This document shows, one piece after another, positions 1 through 6,586 of a DNA stretch of 11,733 nucleotides. The stretch covers positions 38,892-50,624 of the forward strand of contig MU070015.1 in the NCBI GenBank assembly GCA_002284615.2, read 5' to 3'. The stretch's first letter is position 1, and each line of letters begins with the position of its first letter. Position numbers and translations under genes: made by a program. The notes under the pieces were generated by a model. The model worked only from the letters and a program-made list of their open reading frames with translations, ran no database searches and had not been told where the DNA came from. This DNA is from Dunaliella salina. Its lineage: Eukaryota > Chlorophyta > Chlorophyceae > Chlamydomonadales > Dunaliellaceae.

Positions 1-222
1 CTCTTTTCTGATTTCCCCTCTGCTCACAGAGTTCTTCAGGACGAGACAGGCGCTTTTTACTACACTCAGGCTAGTTCTGAGGATGTCTTTCATTTCTTAC
101 AGGACCAAACTAATGAGACTTATCGTTTTATTTCTAATCTCATGGATATTTATTCTTTGGATGGAACAGTTCATCAGGCCGAGCAGCCAAACAACCTGGC
201 TGAAGGTCGAACCCAATTGTAA
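1..222 (+). CDS. 3' end of an open reading frame, possibly mobile-element derived (partial)
   Basis: Frame 1 is open from the first base to a TAA at 220-222, about 73 codons, with its start outside the window. The peptide is hydrophilic and acidic and includes DIYSLDGTVHQAEQPNNLAE near its end. I recognise no domain. Its codons often end in T or A (TTT, TCT, GAT, ACT), unlike the G/C-ending exon candidates at 1435-1606, 4780-4848 and 9835-9919. That hints at a transposable-element ORF rather than a host gene. About 85 bp downstream there is an A/G-rich tract (306-321) followed by a block repeated elsewhere in the window. This would fit the pol end, polypurine tract and 3' LTR order of a retrotransposon, but that is inference. 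It could also be a final host exon. Confidence 0.4.
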   Translation, partial: LFSDFPSAHRVLQDETGAFYYTQASSEDVFHFLQDQTNETYRFISNLMDIYSLDGTVHQAEQPNNLAEGRTQL

Positions 223-254
223 CCTTGTAACCTTGTACTGTGTATGCAGCAACA

Positions 255-430
255 CACTTCAAAGTTGGAACCTCAAGAGACAAGTTTGGACGAGCAGCAC
301 ATGATTGAAAAGAAAAAGGGAAATCTATGCAGGCCATAGGCTGCATGTAATAAGGGAAGCACAGGGGACAGGTTTGGACTTGCAGCCATCCGATAGTTCT
401 GGCAACGCCAGGCAACGCTTGCACAAAAAG
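255..430 (+). repeat. Dispersed repeat family 1, copy 1
   Basis: The stretch contains an A/G-rich tract at about 306-323, then TCTATGCAGGCCATAGGCTG and a short TAAGGGAAG block. The reverse complement of 5640-5812 shows the same order: A-rich tract, TCTACGCAAGCCAGAGGC, then TTAAGGGAAG. Similarity is patchy, roughly 65-75% by eye, and seems to extend on both sides of the A-rich tract. The block has a small palindrome, ATGCAG...CTGCAT. It could be the 3' junction of an LTR element or a SINE-like repeat. No target-site duplication was found. Confidence 0.55.
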
Positions 431-943
431 TAGAAAGTAGAAAGTCTTCACTGGACAGCATCCCGCGTGCATCAATGCCCTTTCTAGAAGGAAAAGACAT
501 TTTCCTTCCCTTCTAGTGCTAAACACCATCACACTTGTACAACCACGTGTTGCTCATTATTTCCAAGGAAATCCAGCATAATATATCAGAAAACATTAGG
601 GAGAGACATGACAGTTAGCGCTGACACAAACAGGGAGACCTACCAGCTAGCCAGCGCTCGCGCATTGAAGTCACTGTCCAGCGTCTGATTTGCAAACAGG
701 GGCACATGCCTCAATAGGGACATACAGCCAATTACCCTTCCTAGGTCCAAGCTCTATTGATATCTACGTCGGAAGAATAGTTAAGAATCAATGAATCCAC
801 ATGACGTGTCCCGACAGTTCAATTGAATTCAACAGGACAAAAGAGAGGAAGAACCAGGGCAGGCTGAGCTGTTGAAGTGACAGACACAGGCACCACATCC
901 CTGGAAAGGCAGGGAGTGGTCAAATTCTCATTGGATATCCACA
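431..943. other. Non-coding stretch, no recognised gene
   Basis: I see no convincing coding frame, RNA gene or tandem array here. It includes a perfect 11-bp segment, GACAGTTAGCG (609-619), whose inverted copy CGCTAACTGTC is at 962-972. On the minus strand this stretch would be the 3' flank of the candidate gene ending near 944-1006. Confidence 0.5.
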
Positions 944-1005
944 TTATTTGACAACGTTGAACGCTAACTGTCGAAAAACCAAAGCGGTCTCAAACAGGAA
1001 CTGGG

Positions 1006-1153
1006 TCAGTAATGTATGCTCTCCGTTGCTTGTGAAGATGATTTTATCCGTTGCCTGGCACGAGTGTGGTGTGGAACACTTGCCATAGCTGTGGCGCGTC
1101 AGCACACACAACTTACTTATGCTGTGCCCGATACATTCTAAGCCTGAAGTATC
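1006..1153 (-). CDS. Tentative 3' exons of the membrane-protein gene candidate
   Basis: On the minus strand, an exon of 37 nt (1117-1153) would follow the acceptor TTTCTTGAG and end at a strong donor, GTAAGT (1111-1116). A 62-nt intron ending CCAG would lead to a last exon at 1006-1054 closing with TGA. These phases fit a donor CATG|GTGTCG at 1435, so the membrane exon at 1435-1606 would gain a short basic tail (YFRLRMYRAQHK...). A competing reading keeps a different frame open from 1054 to a TAA at 944-946. Both are short and neither has homology support. The consistent phases are suggestive but may be chance. Confidence 0.2.
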
Positions 1154-1278
1154 CTCAAGAAAGCAATGGGCGATTCCAAGCCAGCAGACTCATTTCTGCT
1201 TGTTTTTCTCGTGAGCGCTGTACCTCAAATACACGCCAATCAAAAAACCCATGTGCACATACAGCCTCAGCCCAGTGC

Positions 1279-1413
1279 AACACCGCGCACTCACTCATGC
1301 ACACTCAATCACACCACGCGCTTACCACACGCACTCGTTCAAGCGACGCGCACACCACGCGCTCACTCACACCATGCGCTCACTCGCACACATTCACCCA
1401 CACCACGCTTATG
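1279..1413. repeat. CA-rich degenerate minisatellite
   Basis: Variants of CACCACGCGCTCACTCA recur here (for example at about 1312, 1351 and 1368), mixed with CACA and CTCA runs. The array lies between two copies of a direct repeat, CAGC(C)TCAGCCCAGTGC(A/G)ACACC, at 1262-1284 and 1414-1435. On the minus strand it would lie inside the intron after the exon at 1435-1606. Open frames across it (His/Thr-rich) are low-complexity artefacts. Confidence 0.8.
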
Positions 1414-1434
1414 CAGCTCAGCCCAGTGCGACAC

Positions 1435-1606
1435 CATGAAATGGCAGGTAGCCTGTTGCAAGGGGAAGCACAACTGAGAGTACAGCAACAAGGCCCCAGC
1501 GCAACCAAAACTGACGGATCTCCTTCACGTACATGACACAGCACAGGCCCACCCAAAGCTCCCAGCAGGACAGCCAAACCTTGGCCGCCCCTCCCATCAG
1601 CCAGAC
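1435..1606 (-). CDS. Candidate exon of a Trp-rich membrane protein (unknown family)
   Basis: On the minus strand the acceptor TTCTCTCTTCAG is followed at 1606 by an open frame of 57 codons up to a possible donor CATG|GTGTCG at 1435. The frame stays open to a TGA at 1418-1420. The peptide is strongly hydrophobic and rich in Trp, for example AKVWLSCWELWVGLCCVMYV, then a charged KEIR segment, then a second hydrophobic stretch. This pattern suggests two membrane helices joined by a short basic loop. Roughly the first 38 codons are about 84% G/C at the third position, well above the surroundings, which supports coding. G/C at third positions drops in the last 20 codons, so the true donor may lie near 1490. 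I cannot name the family. Upstream exons, if any, would lie beyond the telomere-like and tandem repeats at 1678-2355. Confidence 0.4.
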
Positions 1607-1677
1607 CTGAAGAGAGAACCATATGAGCCAGGATGAGCGGTAATGGGTCTCTCAGGATACAGGGTCAGGGGCATCTA

Positions 1678-1716
1678 GGTTAGGGTTTAAGGTCAGGGTT
1701 AGGGTCAGGGTCAGGT
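1678..1716 (+). repeat. Degenerate telomere-like repeat patch
   Basis: Tandem variants of GGTTAGGG, GGGTTTA, GGTCAGGG and GGGTTAGGG run for about 40 bp. TTAGGG and TTTAGGG are telomere repeat types (TTTAGGG is common in plants and many green algae). The mixture with TCAGGG shows decay. This is an interstitial patch, not an array at a sequence end. Confidence 0.7.
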
Positions 1717-1738
1717 GTTTAGAATAAACACTAAACCC
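1683..1738. repeat. Nested hairpin at the telomere-like patch
   Basis: GTGTTTA (1715-1721), loop GAA, then TAAACAC (1725-1731) form a perfect 7-bp stem. Outside it, GGGTTTA (1683-1689) can pair with TAAACCC (1732-1738). The outer pair places telomere-like DNA in inverted orientation on the two sides of the hairpin. Confidence 0.6.
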
Positions 1739-1842
1739 CCAAAGGAGTAAATGTGCAAGCACGGGGCCAAGAGGGAAGCCAGGGGAGGGACATCAGTCAG
1801 AGTATGGCTTGGAAATGGTTGTCAGTACCGTGCACCAGACGT

Positions 1843-2127
1843 GCTTGTGGAATGGGCAGAAACCTTGACTCAAGGCTTGAGGCCAACAGATGAGTGGCGC
1901 TGCACCGTAGCATTCAATTTGGCATGGAAGCTTTTGGCAACCTGCGGTTGACTGGCTTGTGGGAAAGGCAGGGACAGCGCAGCCAGCGAATGAAAGGCGC
2001 TGGCCAGCAGCATTCAAAAGGACATGTGAGCGTTTTGCGGCTGAAATGCCAGTGAAATGGGCAGGGACCTTGCAGCTAATAAATGGCAGGTGCTGCCCAG
2101 CATGTTTTTGTCAGCGGCACTTGCACA
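1843..2127. repeat. Tandem repeat of about 100 bp, three diverged copies
   Basis: Copies start at about 1850, 1960 and 2055. Each opens with an AA(A/T)GGCAG(G/A)(G/A)AC-like element, then an ATGAGTGGCGCTG/ATGAAAGGCGCTGG/ATAAATGGCAGGTGCTG element, then CAGCATT/CAGCATG. Divergence is high, so this is an old array. Open frames crossing it on both strands follow the repeat and are not taken as genes. Confidence 0.65.
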
Positions 2128-2355
2128 AGGGCTGGGACATGGCTGCATCACGCAATGTATCACAGGAAGATAAAAGTAAAGTACAAGGGTTTAAACATTG
2201 CTACACTATGCAAAGTATGCCAGGCAGACAAAAGTAGAGTAGAAGGGCTGGGACATGGCTAAACTATGCATGCAAGTATACCAGGCAGACCAAAAGCAAA
2301 GCACAAGGGCAGAGGCTTGGCTGCACCACACAAAGCATCACAGGCAGACCAAAAG
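2128..2355. repeat. Tandem repeat of about 60 bp, four copies
   Basis: Each copy has the order GCTGGGACATGGCT, an ACTATGC/ACCACAC-like part, CACAGG or CCAGGCAGAC, then AAAAG(T/C)(A/G)(A/G)AG(T/C)A(C/G)A(A/G)GG. Copies begin at about 2130, 2190, 2248 and 2309. The last is cut off after AAAAGTGAGC. It directly abuts the preceding 100-bp array but has a different unit. Confidence 0.8.
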
Positions 2356-3298
2356 TGAGCATTGCTTCCGGAAAGACCCAGAAGGGTGTCACCAATGTCT
2401 GGAACTTCAAACAACAGAACGTCAAATATTCTGAACTCCGAAGCAAACATTCAGAGGAAGCCACGGTACTTATGTCAAGCGATGCACCCTTACCTACACT
2501 TATGTCAAGACGAGTACGCGATTGACCCTAGGACAGGCAGTTTAGGAAATTGTTACCGATTTTCTTGGACCAGGCCTTGTGAGGAGCAGATGTTTCAGAA
2601 AAGTTGCTTGTGAGTGCCCAGGCAGACTGATTTCGCTTTTTTTGGTTGAAACCAACACAGGCCTGGAGAGCATTCACCCACGAACCCTCCCAGCTGTGTC
2701 ACCTTTGCCAAAGGCTTTGGTCCAACGAGCCATGCCGCACACGAACTCGGACTCTTCCAAACGTTCACATTAACATGAAATCAACTTTTCCAGTGGATCC
2801 AAGAGCTTCTCGGAGGTGGAAAACTCCCATATATCGCTGGATATGCTCTTTCCTGACGTTCTTTTCCAAATCTAACTATGTCAACCATTTTTATTCCATA
2901 AAATCTTCACCAAAGATTCATTAAAATCGGATGACCCCAGATCATCCTCCTGGCCTCTGACCACCCAAAAGAGGCCCACAGCTCTTGACCATATTTCGCT
3001 CCCAATTTTTTTATTCGCAACCCCCATATGTATTGCTAACATCCTGCATATCAAAATTCGTTAAGGAGGTCAAAAATTGACCTTTTTGGCATCCCCTGTG
3101 CTGAAATTTCTTCGAAGGAAATGGCTGAAAATCTGTATCTGGCCAACTACTGGGCCTTTTCACTCCTTTTTTTGCAATGATACTCTTTAGGTAAAAGAAC
3201 TCCAAATCACTAAAAATCACCCAATTTTGTGCAGTGGGTGGTTAGGGGTGGAGATTGGGGGTCCAAAAGGGTTCACGCCGCGGCTGATTAGGCATGCT
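2356..3298. other. Long stretch without a recognised gene
   Basis: This is A/T-rich in its right half (about 2830-3240), with short T and A runs and a small perfect hairpin, GGTCAA-AAA-TTGACC, at 3067-3081. A 12-base word, ACTTATGTCAAG, occurs twice near 2468 and 2498. Short open frames exist on both strands. One minus-strand frame around 2640-2760 ends at a good donor (AAAG|GTGACA) but has no G/C bias at third positions and no recognisable homology, so I do not call an exon. Confidence 0.5.
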
Positions 3299-3510
3299 GG
3301 GCAAAATCTTGGACAATTATGCTCTGCTGCAACGCACATTTATGCATCCAAAATCATGTGTCCAAGATTTGGCCCCACCTATGCAATGAGCATAGCTGTC
3401 CAAGATTTGGCCCCACCTAAGCAATGAGCAAAGCTGTCCACGATTTGGCCCCACCTATGCAATGAGCAAAGCTGTCCAAGATTTGGCCCCACCTATGCAA
3501 TGAGCATTCT
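3299..3510. repeat. 38-bp tandem array with an adjacent inverted copy
   Basis: The unit starts CCAAGATTTGGCCCCACCTA and continues through TGCAATGAGCAAAGCTGT. It repeats exactly every 38 bp at 3362, 3400, 3438 and 3476; the last copy breaks off after TGAGCATT near 3507. Copies differ at only a few positions, so the array is young. At 3299-3324, GGGCAAAATCTTGGACAATT is the reverse complement of the unit's core (AATTGTCCAAGATTTTGCCC against AGCTGTCCAAGATTTGGCCC). Confidence 0.9.
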
Positions 3511-3799
3511 AAAAACACCTCTTTAAGAGGGGGGGGGAAGTTGTCCAGTTCTGGGAGCTTCTGTGCGCGAGGCAGCATGGGAATTCTGGACTCATGCATG
3601 AAAGAGCCCATAGGCCACTTTCACAAGCAAATACCAAATTTGTGATGATGCAACCCTTTGGTGCTGCTGGCCTAACAAACAAGTTAAAGGCAAAAGGGCT
3701 CCAGCAGAGGCCCTCAGTAAACAGCCCCACCTCCAGGACAGGCTCATTGATGAAGGGACGCATATGAAGAGGGTTTGGGCGAATCGCAGGTTAGTACAG
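3511..3799. other. Spacer without a recognised gene
   Basis: It contains a run of nine G (3529-3537). A minus-strand frame at about 3504-3620 reads as a plausible soluble peptide (IPMLPRAQKLPELDNF within it) and would end at CATAG|GTGGGG, exactly where the 38-bp array begins. Third-position G/C is about average and I recognise no family, so this stays a weak possibility. Confidence 0.35.
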
Positions 3800-3944
3800 C
3801 ATGGATGCTCAAGCAGGGCATGGATGCTCAAGCATGGCAGCATGGAGCGCTGATGCATGGACACAGCAATTGCATCTTAGGCTTGCAAAGCACTTGCACA
3901 CACAGGACCAATGGCTGCCCCAATGGCTGCCCAATGGCTGCCCC
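3800..3944. repeat. Two short minisatellites
   Basis: CATGGATGCTCAAGCAGGG and CATGGATGCTCAAGCATGG form a 19-bp direct duplication at 3800-3837, followed by degenerate CATGG words. At 3908-3944, CCAATGGCTGCC is repeated three times (12-bp period). On the minus strand the second array encodes repeated Ala-Ala-Ile-Gly within an open frame. Confidence 0.85.
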
Positions 3945-4313
3945 AAATTTGCACTAAGCAGCACATTGATAATGCAACCCCTTCCCAAAATGCTGGCATG
4001 AGCTGAAAGGCTGCAGAGGGGCCTGTGGTCACCAGCGGCTGATCAGCCAAAGATTCAGACTGTACACCCATTGTAGATCCATTGTTGCAAAGGGCCTGGC
4101 GGGCAAGCGGGGCCAGTAAAGTTACAGAGGCATGAGCGAGCATCTCCTGGAATGCTGTTTTGGGCATGACATGAGGACACGGTTTCCCGAAGTCCGCAAA
4201 GGGAACACTGCTCCCCAAGGCAACATAGGCGACATTTTCCCTTGACTGCATCCATTTTTAAAATTGAATTGCTGGCAAAAAATTCAGCAATGTGGCCCAG
4301 GAAGCATAGCGTG
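3945..4313 (-). other. Spacer with an unproven minus-strand open frame
   Basis: A minus-strand frame of 124 codons (3877-4251) runs across this stretch and into the 12-bp array. Its peptide has mixed composition with Ala/Leu-rich helical segments. A possible acceptor, GGATGCAG, precedes TCAAGGGAAAATGTC. Third-position G/C is only about half and I recognise no domain. Since it is open partly because of the repeat, I treat it as a weak possibility and not a gene call. Confidence 0.3.
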
Positions 4314-4400
4314 AAAAGAAAAGAAAAAAATTAGGCACAGGAAACTCTCCCTTAATCTATCAAAGGAAAGCAGAGGTGTTGGCTCCAGAGAGCTGTAACT
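4314..4400 (+). repeat. Dispersed repeat family 2, copy 1
   Basis: An A/G-rich tract (AAAAGAAAAGAAAAAAATTA) is followed by GGCACAGGAAACTCTCCCTT, then CAAAGGAAAGC, AGA and TGGCTCCAGAGAGC. The same order is found at 10055-10150. Similarity is about 70% by eye over roughly 85 bp. On the minus strand it reads as a polypyrimidine tract. Confidence 0.5.
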
Positions 4401-4779
4401 CCCCCTCCCCACCAAGCTCAATGTGCATCAAGCAAGGTGATTTAACAACATGCGAAAAAAGCAGCTGCAACCTGCTCAAGATTCCTCCTTCAAGTCAAAT
4501 AAAAAAGCATGATAAAAAATACATGTCAGATGTGTGAAGGAAGGATGTCAGTCACGCTTGGCGCACCCTGGCCCAATCAGCCCTCTAATCTGATCTGCCA
4601 AATATTTTCCCAATCTGAGACAATAGTATTACAGCTTGGGAGCTATTCTGCAAGCTGCTCGCCAATGTGCATGTTTCCTCCACATGCTTATCATCAGTAA
4701 TTTTGACAAGGTAACAAAAGCGTGTTGTGTGGACGGGAGGAAAGGAGACATCTGCTGTGACGCTGATGAGGCTGAAGAG
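4401..4779. other. Spacer upstream of the RRP6-like segment
   Basis: I looked for the upstream RRP6 exon, which should carry the first catalytic Asp and Glu just before the matched segment, and did not find it in any plus-strand frame. The codons immediately before 4780 are open (from 4636) but show no resemblance to the family. Confidence 0.4.
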
Positions 4780-4848
4780 GACTTCACCTTCCTCATGCAG
4801 CTGTCCTTGCGCACCAAAGATTACATTGTGGACACTTTGGCTCTGAGG
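4780..4848 (+). CDS. RRP6/EXOSC10-like 3'-5' exonuclease, short exon or fragment
   Basis: RRP6 (EXOSC10 in animals) is the nuclear exosome-associated DEDD 3'-5' exoribonuclease that trims rRNA, snoRNA and other RNAs. The frame FLMQLSLRTKDYIVDTLALR at 4789-4848, preceded by DFT, matches the family's conserved stretch just after the first DEDD motif, typically CLMQ(I/L)S(T)R..D(Y/F).(I/V)DTL.LR. Nearly every conserved position agrees. About 79% of codons end in G/C, fitting an exon. An AG acceptor (GAAGAG) sits immediately before GAC. The frame is open upstream to 4636 but the family resemblance stops at 4780, and it stops again after Arg at 4848. A weak GT follows (4851). Only about 23 residues of a protein of several hundred are present; the Asp/Glu motif before it and the HGAD region after it are not in the window. 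It is either one short exon flanked by long introns or a displaced pseudogene piece. Confidence 0.6.
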
Positions 4849-4857
4849 AAGTTCAAA

Positions 4858-4917
4858 CAGGAACACTGGCTTGGGCCAGGAACATTGGCTTGGGGGCAGG
4901 AGCATGGGCTGGGGAAG
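4858..4917 (+). repeat. 19-20 bp tandem repeat, three copies
   Basis: CAGGAACACTGGCTTGGGC (4858), CAGGAACATTGGCTTGGGGG (4877) and CAGGAGCATGGGCTGGGGAA (4897). It begins only 9 bp after the RRP6-like match ends. The 13-bp word GGCTCTGAGGAAG at 4839-4851, covering the end of that match, recurs at 4934-4946 on the far side of the array. Confidence 0.85.
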
Positions 4918-5436
4918 CTCATACATGAACTTGGGCTCTGAGGAAGCTGACTTGTGCTGTGCATCACCGGGTCCTTCCAGGGCTTTCCCAGCCCATTCCA
5001 AGTGTCTCGAATGTCTGGTAAAACTTACAAATTCCCACTGACAAGCTCGCCGCTGGCCATCTCAGCTTCCTTGCTATGCTATGCGCCTTCAGAGAAATGA
5101 ATTGAGGTTGATGCGAGCGGGATAAGGCAAATGGTCTGGCCCTGCCTATGATGAGATATCCAGCCCCTATTCCAGCCTCCTGCTGGTGCAAACCGTACCC
5201 TGAACATGTCCTTATTACTTTCACATGCTCAGGAGCTCAAACAGCCATGCGCTGCATTTGCAGGTAATCGCCATCTCCCTCTCCCTCCCATGGAGACATG
5301 CATGCACCAGGGGAGCTCCCCCCATAAAAATTTGAAGCAGAAGATCCTGCATGAGTGAGTGTTGAACGGGACTGCAAAGTTCAGCCCCTCCCCCAATGTC
5401 CTGGTGAGGCCCATCTGGTGAAGACCTGAAGAGGAC
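4918..5436. other. Spacer without a recognised gene
   Basis: Possible splice signals occur but none is backed by homology. On the plus strand a good acceptor, CACATGCTCAG, and a good donor, GCAG|GTAATC, bracket 31 nt (5233-5263). On the minus strand an ATG at 5058-5060 is followed 32 nt later by GTAAGT. No downstream RRP6 exon was found here. Confidence 0.4.
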
Positions 5437-5500
5437 AAGTGAGGGAAGCGCTGCATGCGACGCCGAAAATTTGGCAGAGCCAATCTTTCACAGATTTGAT
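5437..5500 (+). repeat. Dispersed repeat family 3, copy 1
   Basis: AAGTGAGGGAAGCG, then a GAAAATTTGGCAGAGCCAAT core and TTTCACA. The same order occurs at 10983-11045 (AAGTGAGGGGGAGCG, GAAAGTTTGGCACAGCCAAC, CTTCTCGACA). Similarity is about 70% over 60 bp, in the same orientation. Confidence 0.5.
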
Positions 5501-5639
5501 ATAAATGATAATGATACGCAGTGCCTGAGGCAAGACCAGAACCTTTGTGCAGCTAGGCATGTCTAGTCCATGTGCGCCATTCTTGCATGCACAGGTGAGT
5601 GCGATCTGTTCCAAACATTGCTTACTTGCTCTTGAGACA

Positions 5640-5812
5640 CCGCCTACAGCGTTTGCCTGATTCTGCCTTGTTACAAGTATGCAGAACTTTTGTTAGGGGT
5701 TCTTCCCTTAATGCACGCGGCCTCTGGCTTGCGTAGACTTTTTTTTTCTTTTTTTTTATGCAGGATTAAAGCTGCAGGTGCTGTGCGGGCCTCAACCACA
5801 GGGTCCCAACTC
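5640..5812 (-). repeat. Dispersed repeat family 1, copy 2 (inverted relative to copy 1)
   Basis: The T-rich tract at 5739-5759 corresponds to the A-rich tract of copy 1. To its left, CTTCCCTTAATGCACGCGGC and CTCTGGCTTGCGTAGA match the reverse complement of copy 1, and a GCGTTTGCCTGATTCTGCC block also has a counterpart. To the right, a GAGTTGGGACCC-like segment, read on the minus strand, resembles AAGTTGGAACC in copy 1. Confidence 0.55.
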
Positions 5813-5845
5813 ACGTGTGCAATTTTGAACTGCAATAATTTTGCG

Positions 5846-5922
5846 CCCGACTCTGGTTCCAGGATGAAAAGTAATGCGTTGGAAAATTAAGCACTACTTT
5901 TTGTCCTGGCACCAGAGTCGGG
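5846..5922. repeat. Long inverted repeat / hairpin (32-bp arms, 13-nt loop)
   Basis: Left arm 5846-5877 starts CCCGACTCTGG; right arm 5891-5922 ends CCAGAGTCGGG. Arms match at 28 of 32 positions, and two of the four differences would be G:U pairs in a plus-strand transcript, so 30 of 32 pairs can form. The loop is GTTGGAAAATTAA. Nothing in the sequence shows transcription. It could be a microRNA or siRNA precursor, a miniature fold-back element, or a terminal inverted repeat with almost no interior. No target-site duplication is obvious. Confidence 0.85.
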
Positions 5923-6586
5923 GCCACAGTAGGCTCAGTCAAAAGTTTGGCTGGACATCGGGTCAGACCTCAGAATTTGGACCCAATTTTTGAATTTAGG
6001 CCTTAATGTGGTAGGAATGATGTTGTGATTAAAGGCACTTGAAAAAAAAAAAAGCTTCTAGGAAGTGCTCCTTGACTGAAAACGGAGGTGAGGGCTTACA
6101 GGTCCACATAATGTCCCAGACACTCTTGCCCACTCTGACCCAGCCAGACCACCAATCGACCCCATTTCTGTCGCAATGGTGTCGGCTATATCACTGCTAC
6201 ACACCTAAGGGTAAATTTGACAAAATGGGATGGGGCAGAAAACCCTCATTTTTCATCACATTGCCCTTTTTTCCCCTTTTTGAGCACCCCAGCACACACA
6301 CCGTGCCGATTTCCCCACAACCTTTTTCGCAGAGTCGTGTCTTTGTAATCATAGAACATGACTGCACATAAAAATTTGGGGATTACAAGGCCAGGGGGCC
6401 CCAAAAAAGTTTCCTGTGACAGACCCCCCAAAATGTCCAAGATTGGACCCTGAGGGCCTCAACACTTGCGTACAGCACCTTGATCATTACACAGGATTTA
6501 AGGTTTTTTGGGCCGAGCGAAATACTTAAATGATTATTTTGAAGGGTTGCACAGCGGGTGCGTAACGAGCAAAATCATTGGCGTAG
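5923..6586. other. Spacer without a recognised gene
   Basis: This stretch holds homopolymer-rich segments (A12 near 6042, T and C runs at 6267-6281, CCCCCC near 6424) and a small inverted repeat (TTGTAATC about 6343-6350 with GATTACAA about 6381-6388). A plus-strand open frame of about 110 codons starts in the A run at 6039 and is not convincing. A TGTCCAAGATTGGACCC word (about 6434-6450) resembles the 38-bp unit at 3362 but is isolated. Confidence 0.45.

Noticed and set aside
198..215. tRNA B-box-like word on the minus strand (GGGTTCGACC)
   Set aside because: No A box at the right distance and no cloverleaf could be drawn. It also lies inside the open frame at 1-222.
1051..1536. 161-codon plus-strand frame rich in His and Thr
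   Set aside because: It starts from TTG, crosses the CA-rich minisatellite, and has the composition expected of translated CA repeats.
4965..4990. A GSFQGF-encoding stretch reminiscent of the RRP6 residues expected before 4780
   Set aside because: It lies downstream of the segment it should precede, and adjacent residues in that frame do not match the family.
4585..5001. 138-codon minus-strand frame
   Set aside because: It is antisense to the RRP6-like segment, which has homology support, and includes the 19-20 bp repeat.
5029..5060. Possible minus-strand first exon: ATG followed 32 nt later by GTAAGT
   Set aside because: A 10-codon frame and one good donor occur by chance at this sequence length. 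No second exon could be tied to it.
5233..5263. 31-nt plus-strand microexon between a good acceptor and donor
   Set aside because: It does not match the RRP6 sequence expected downstream and has no other support.
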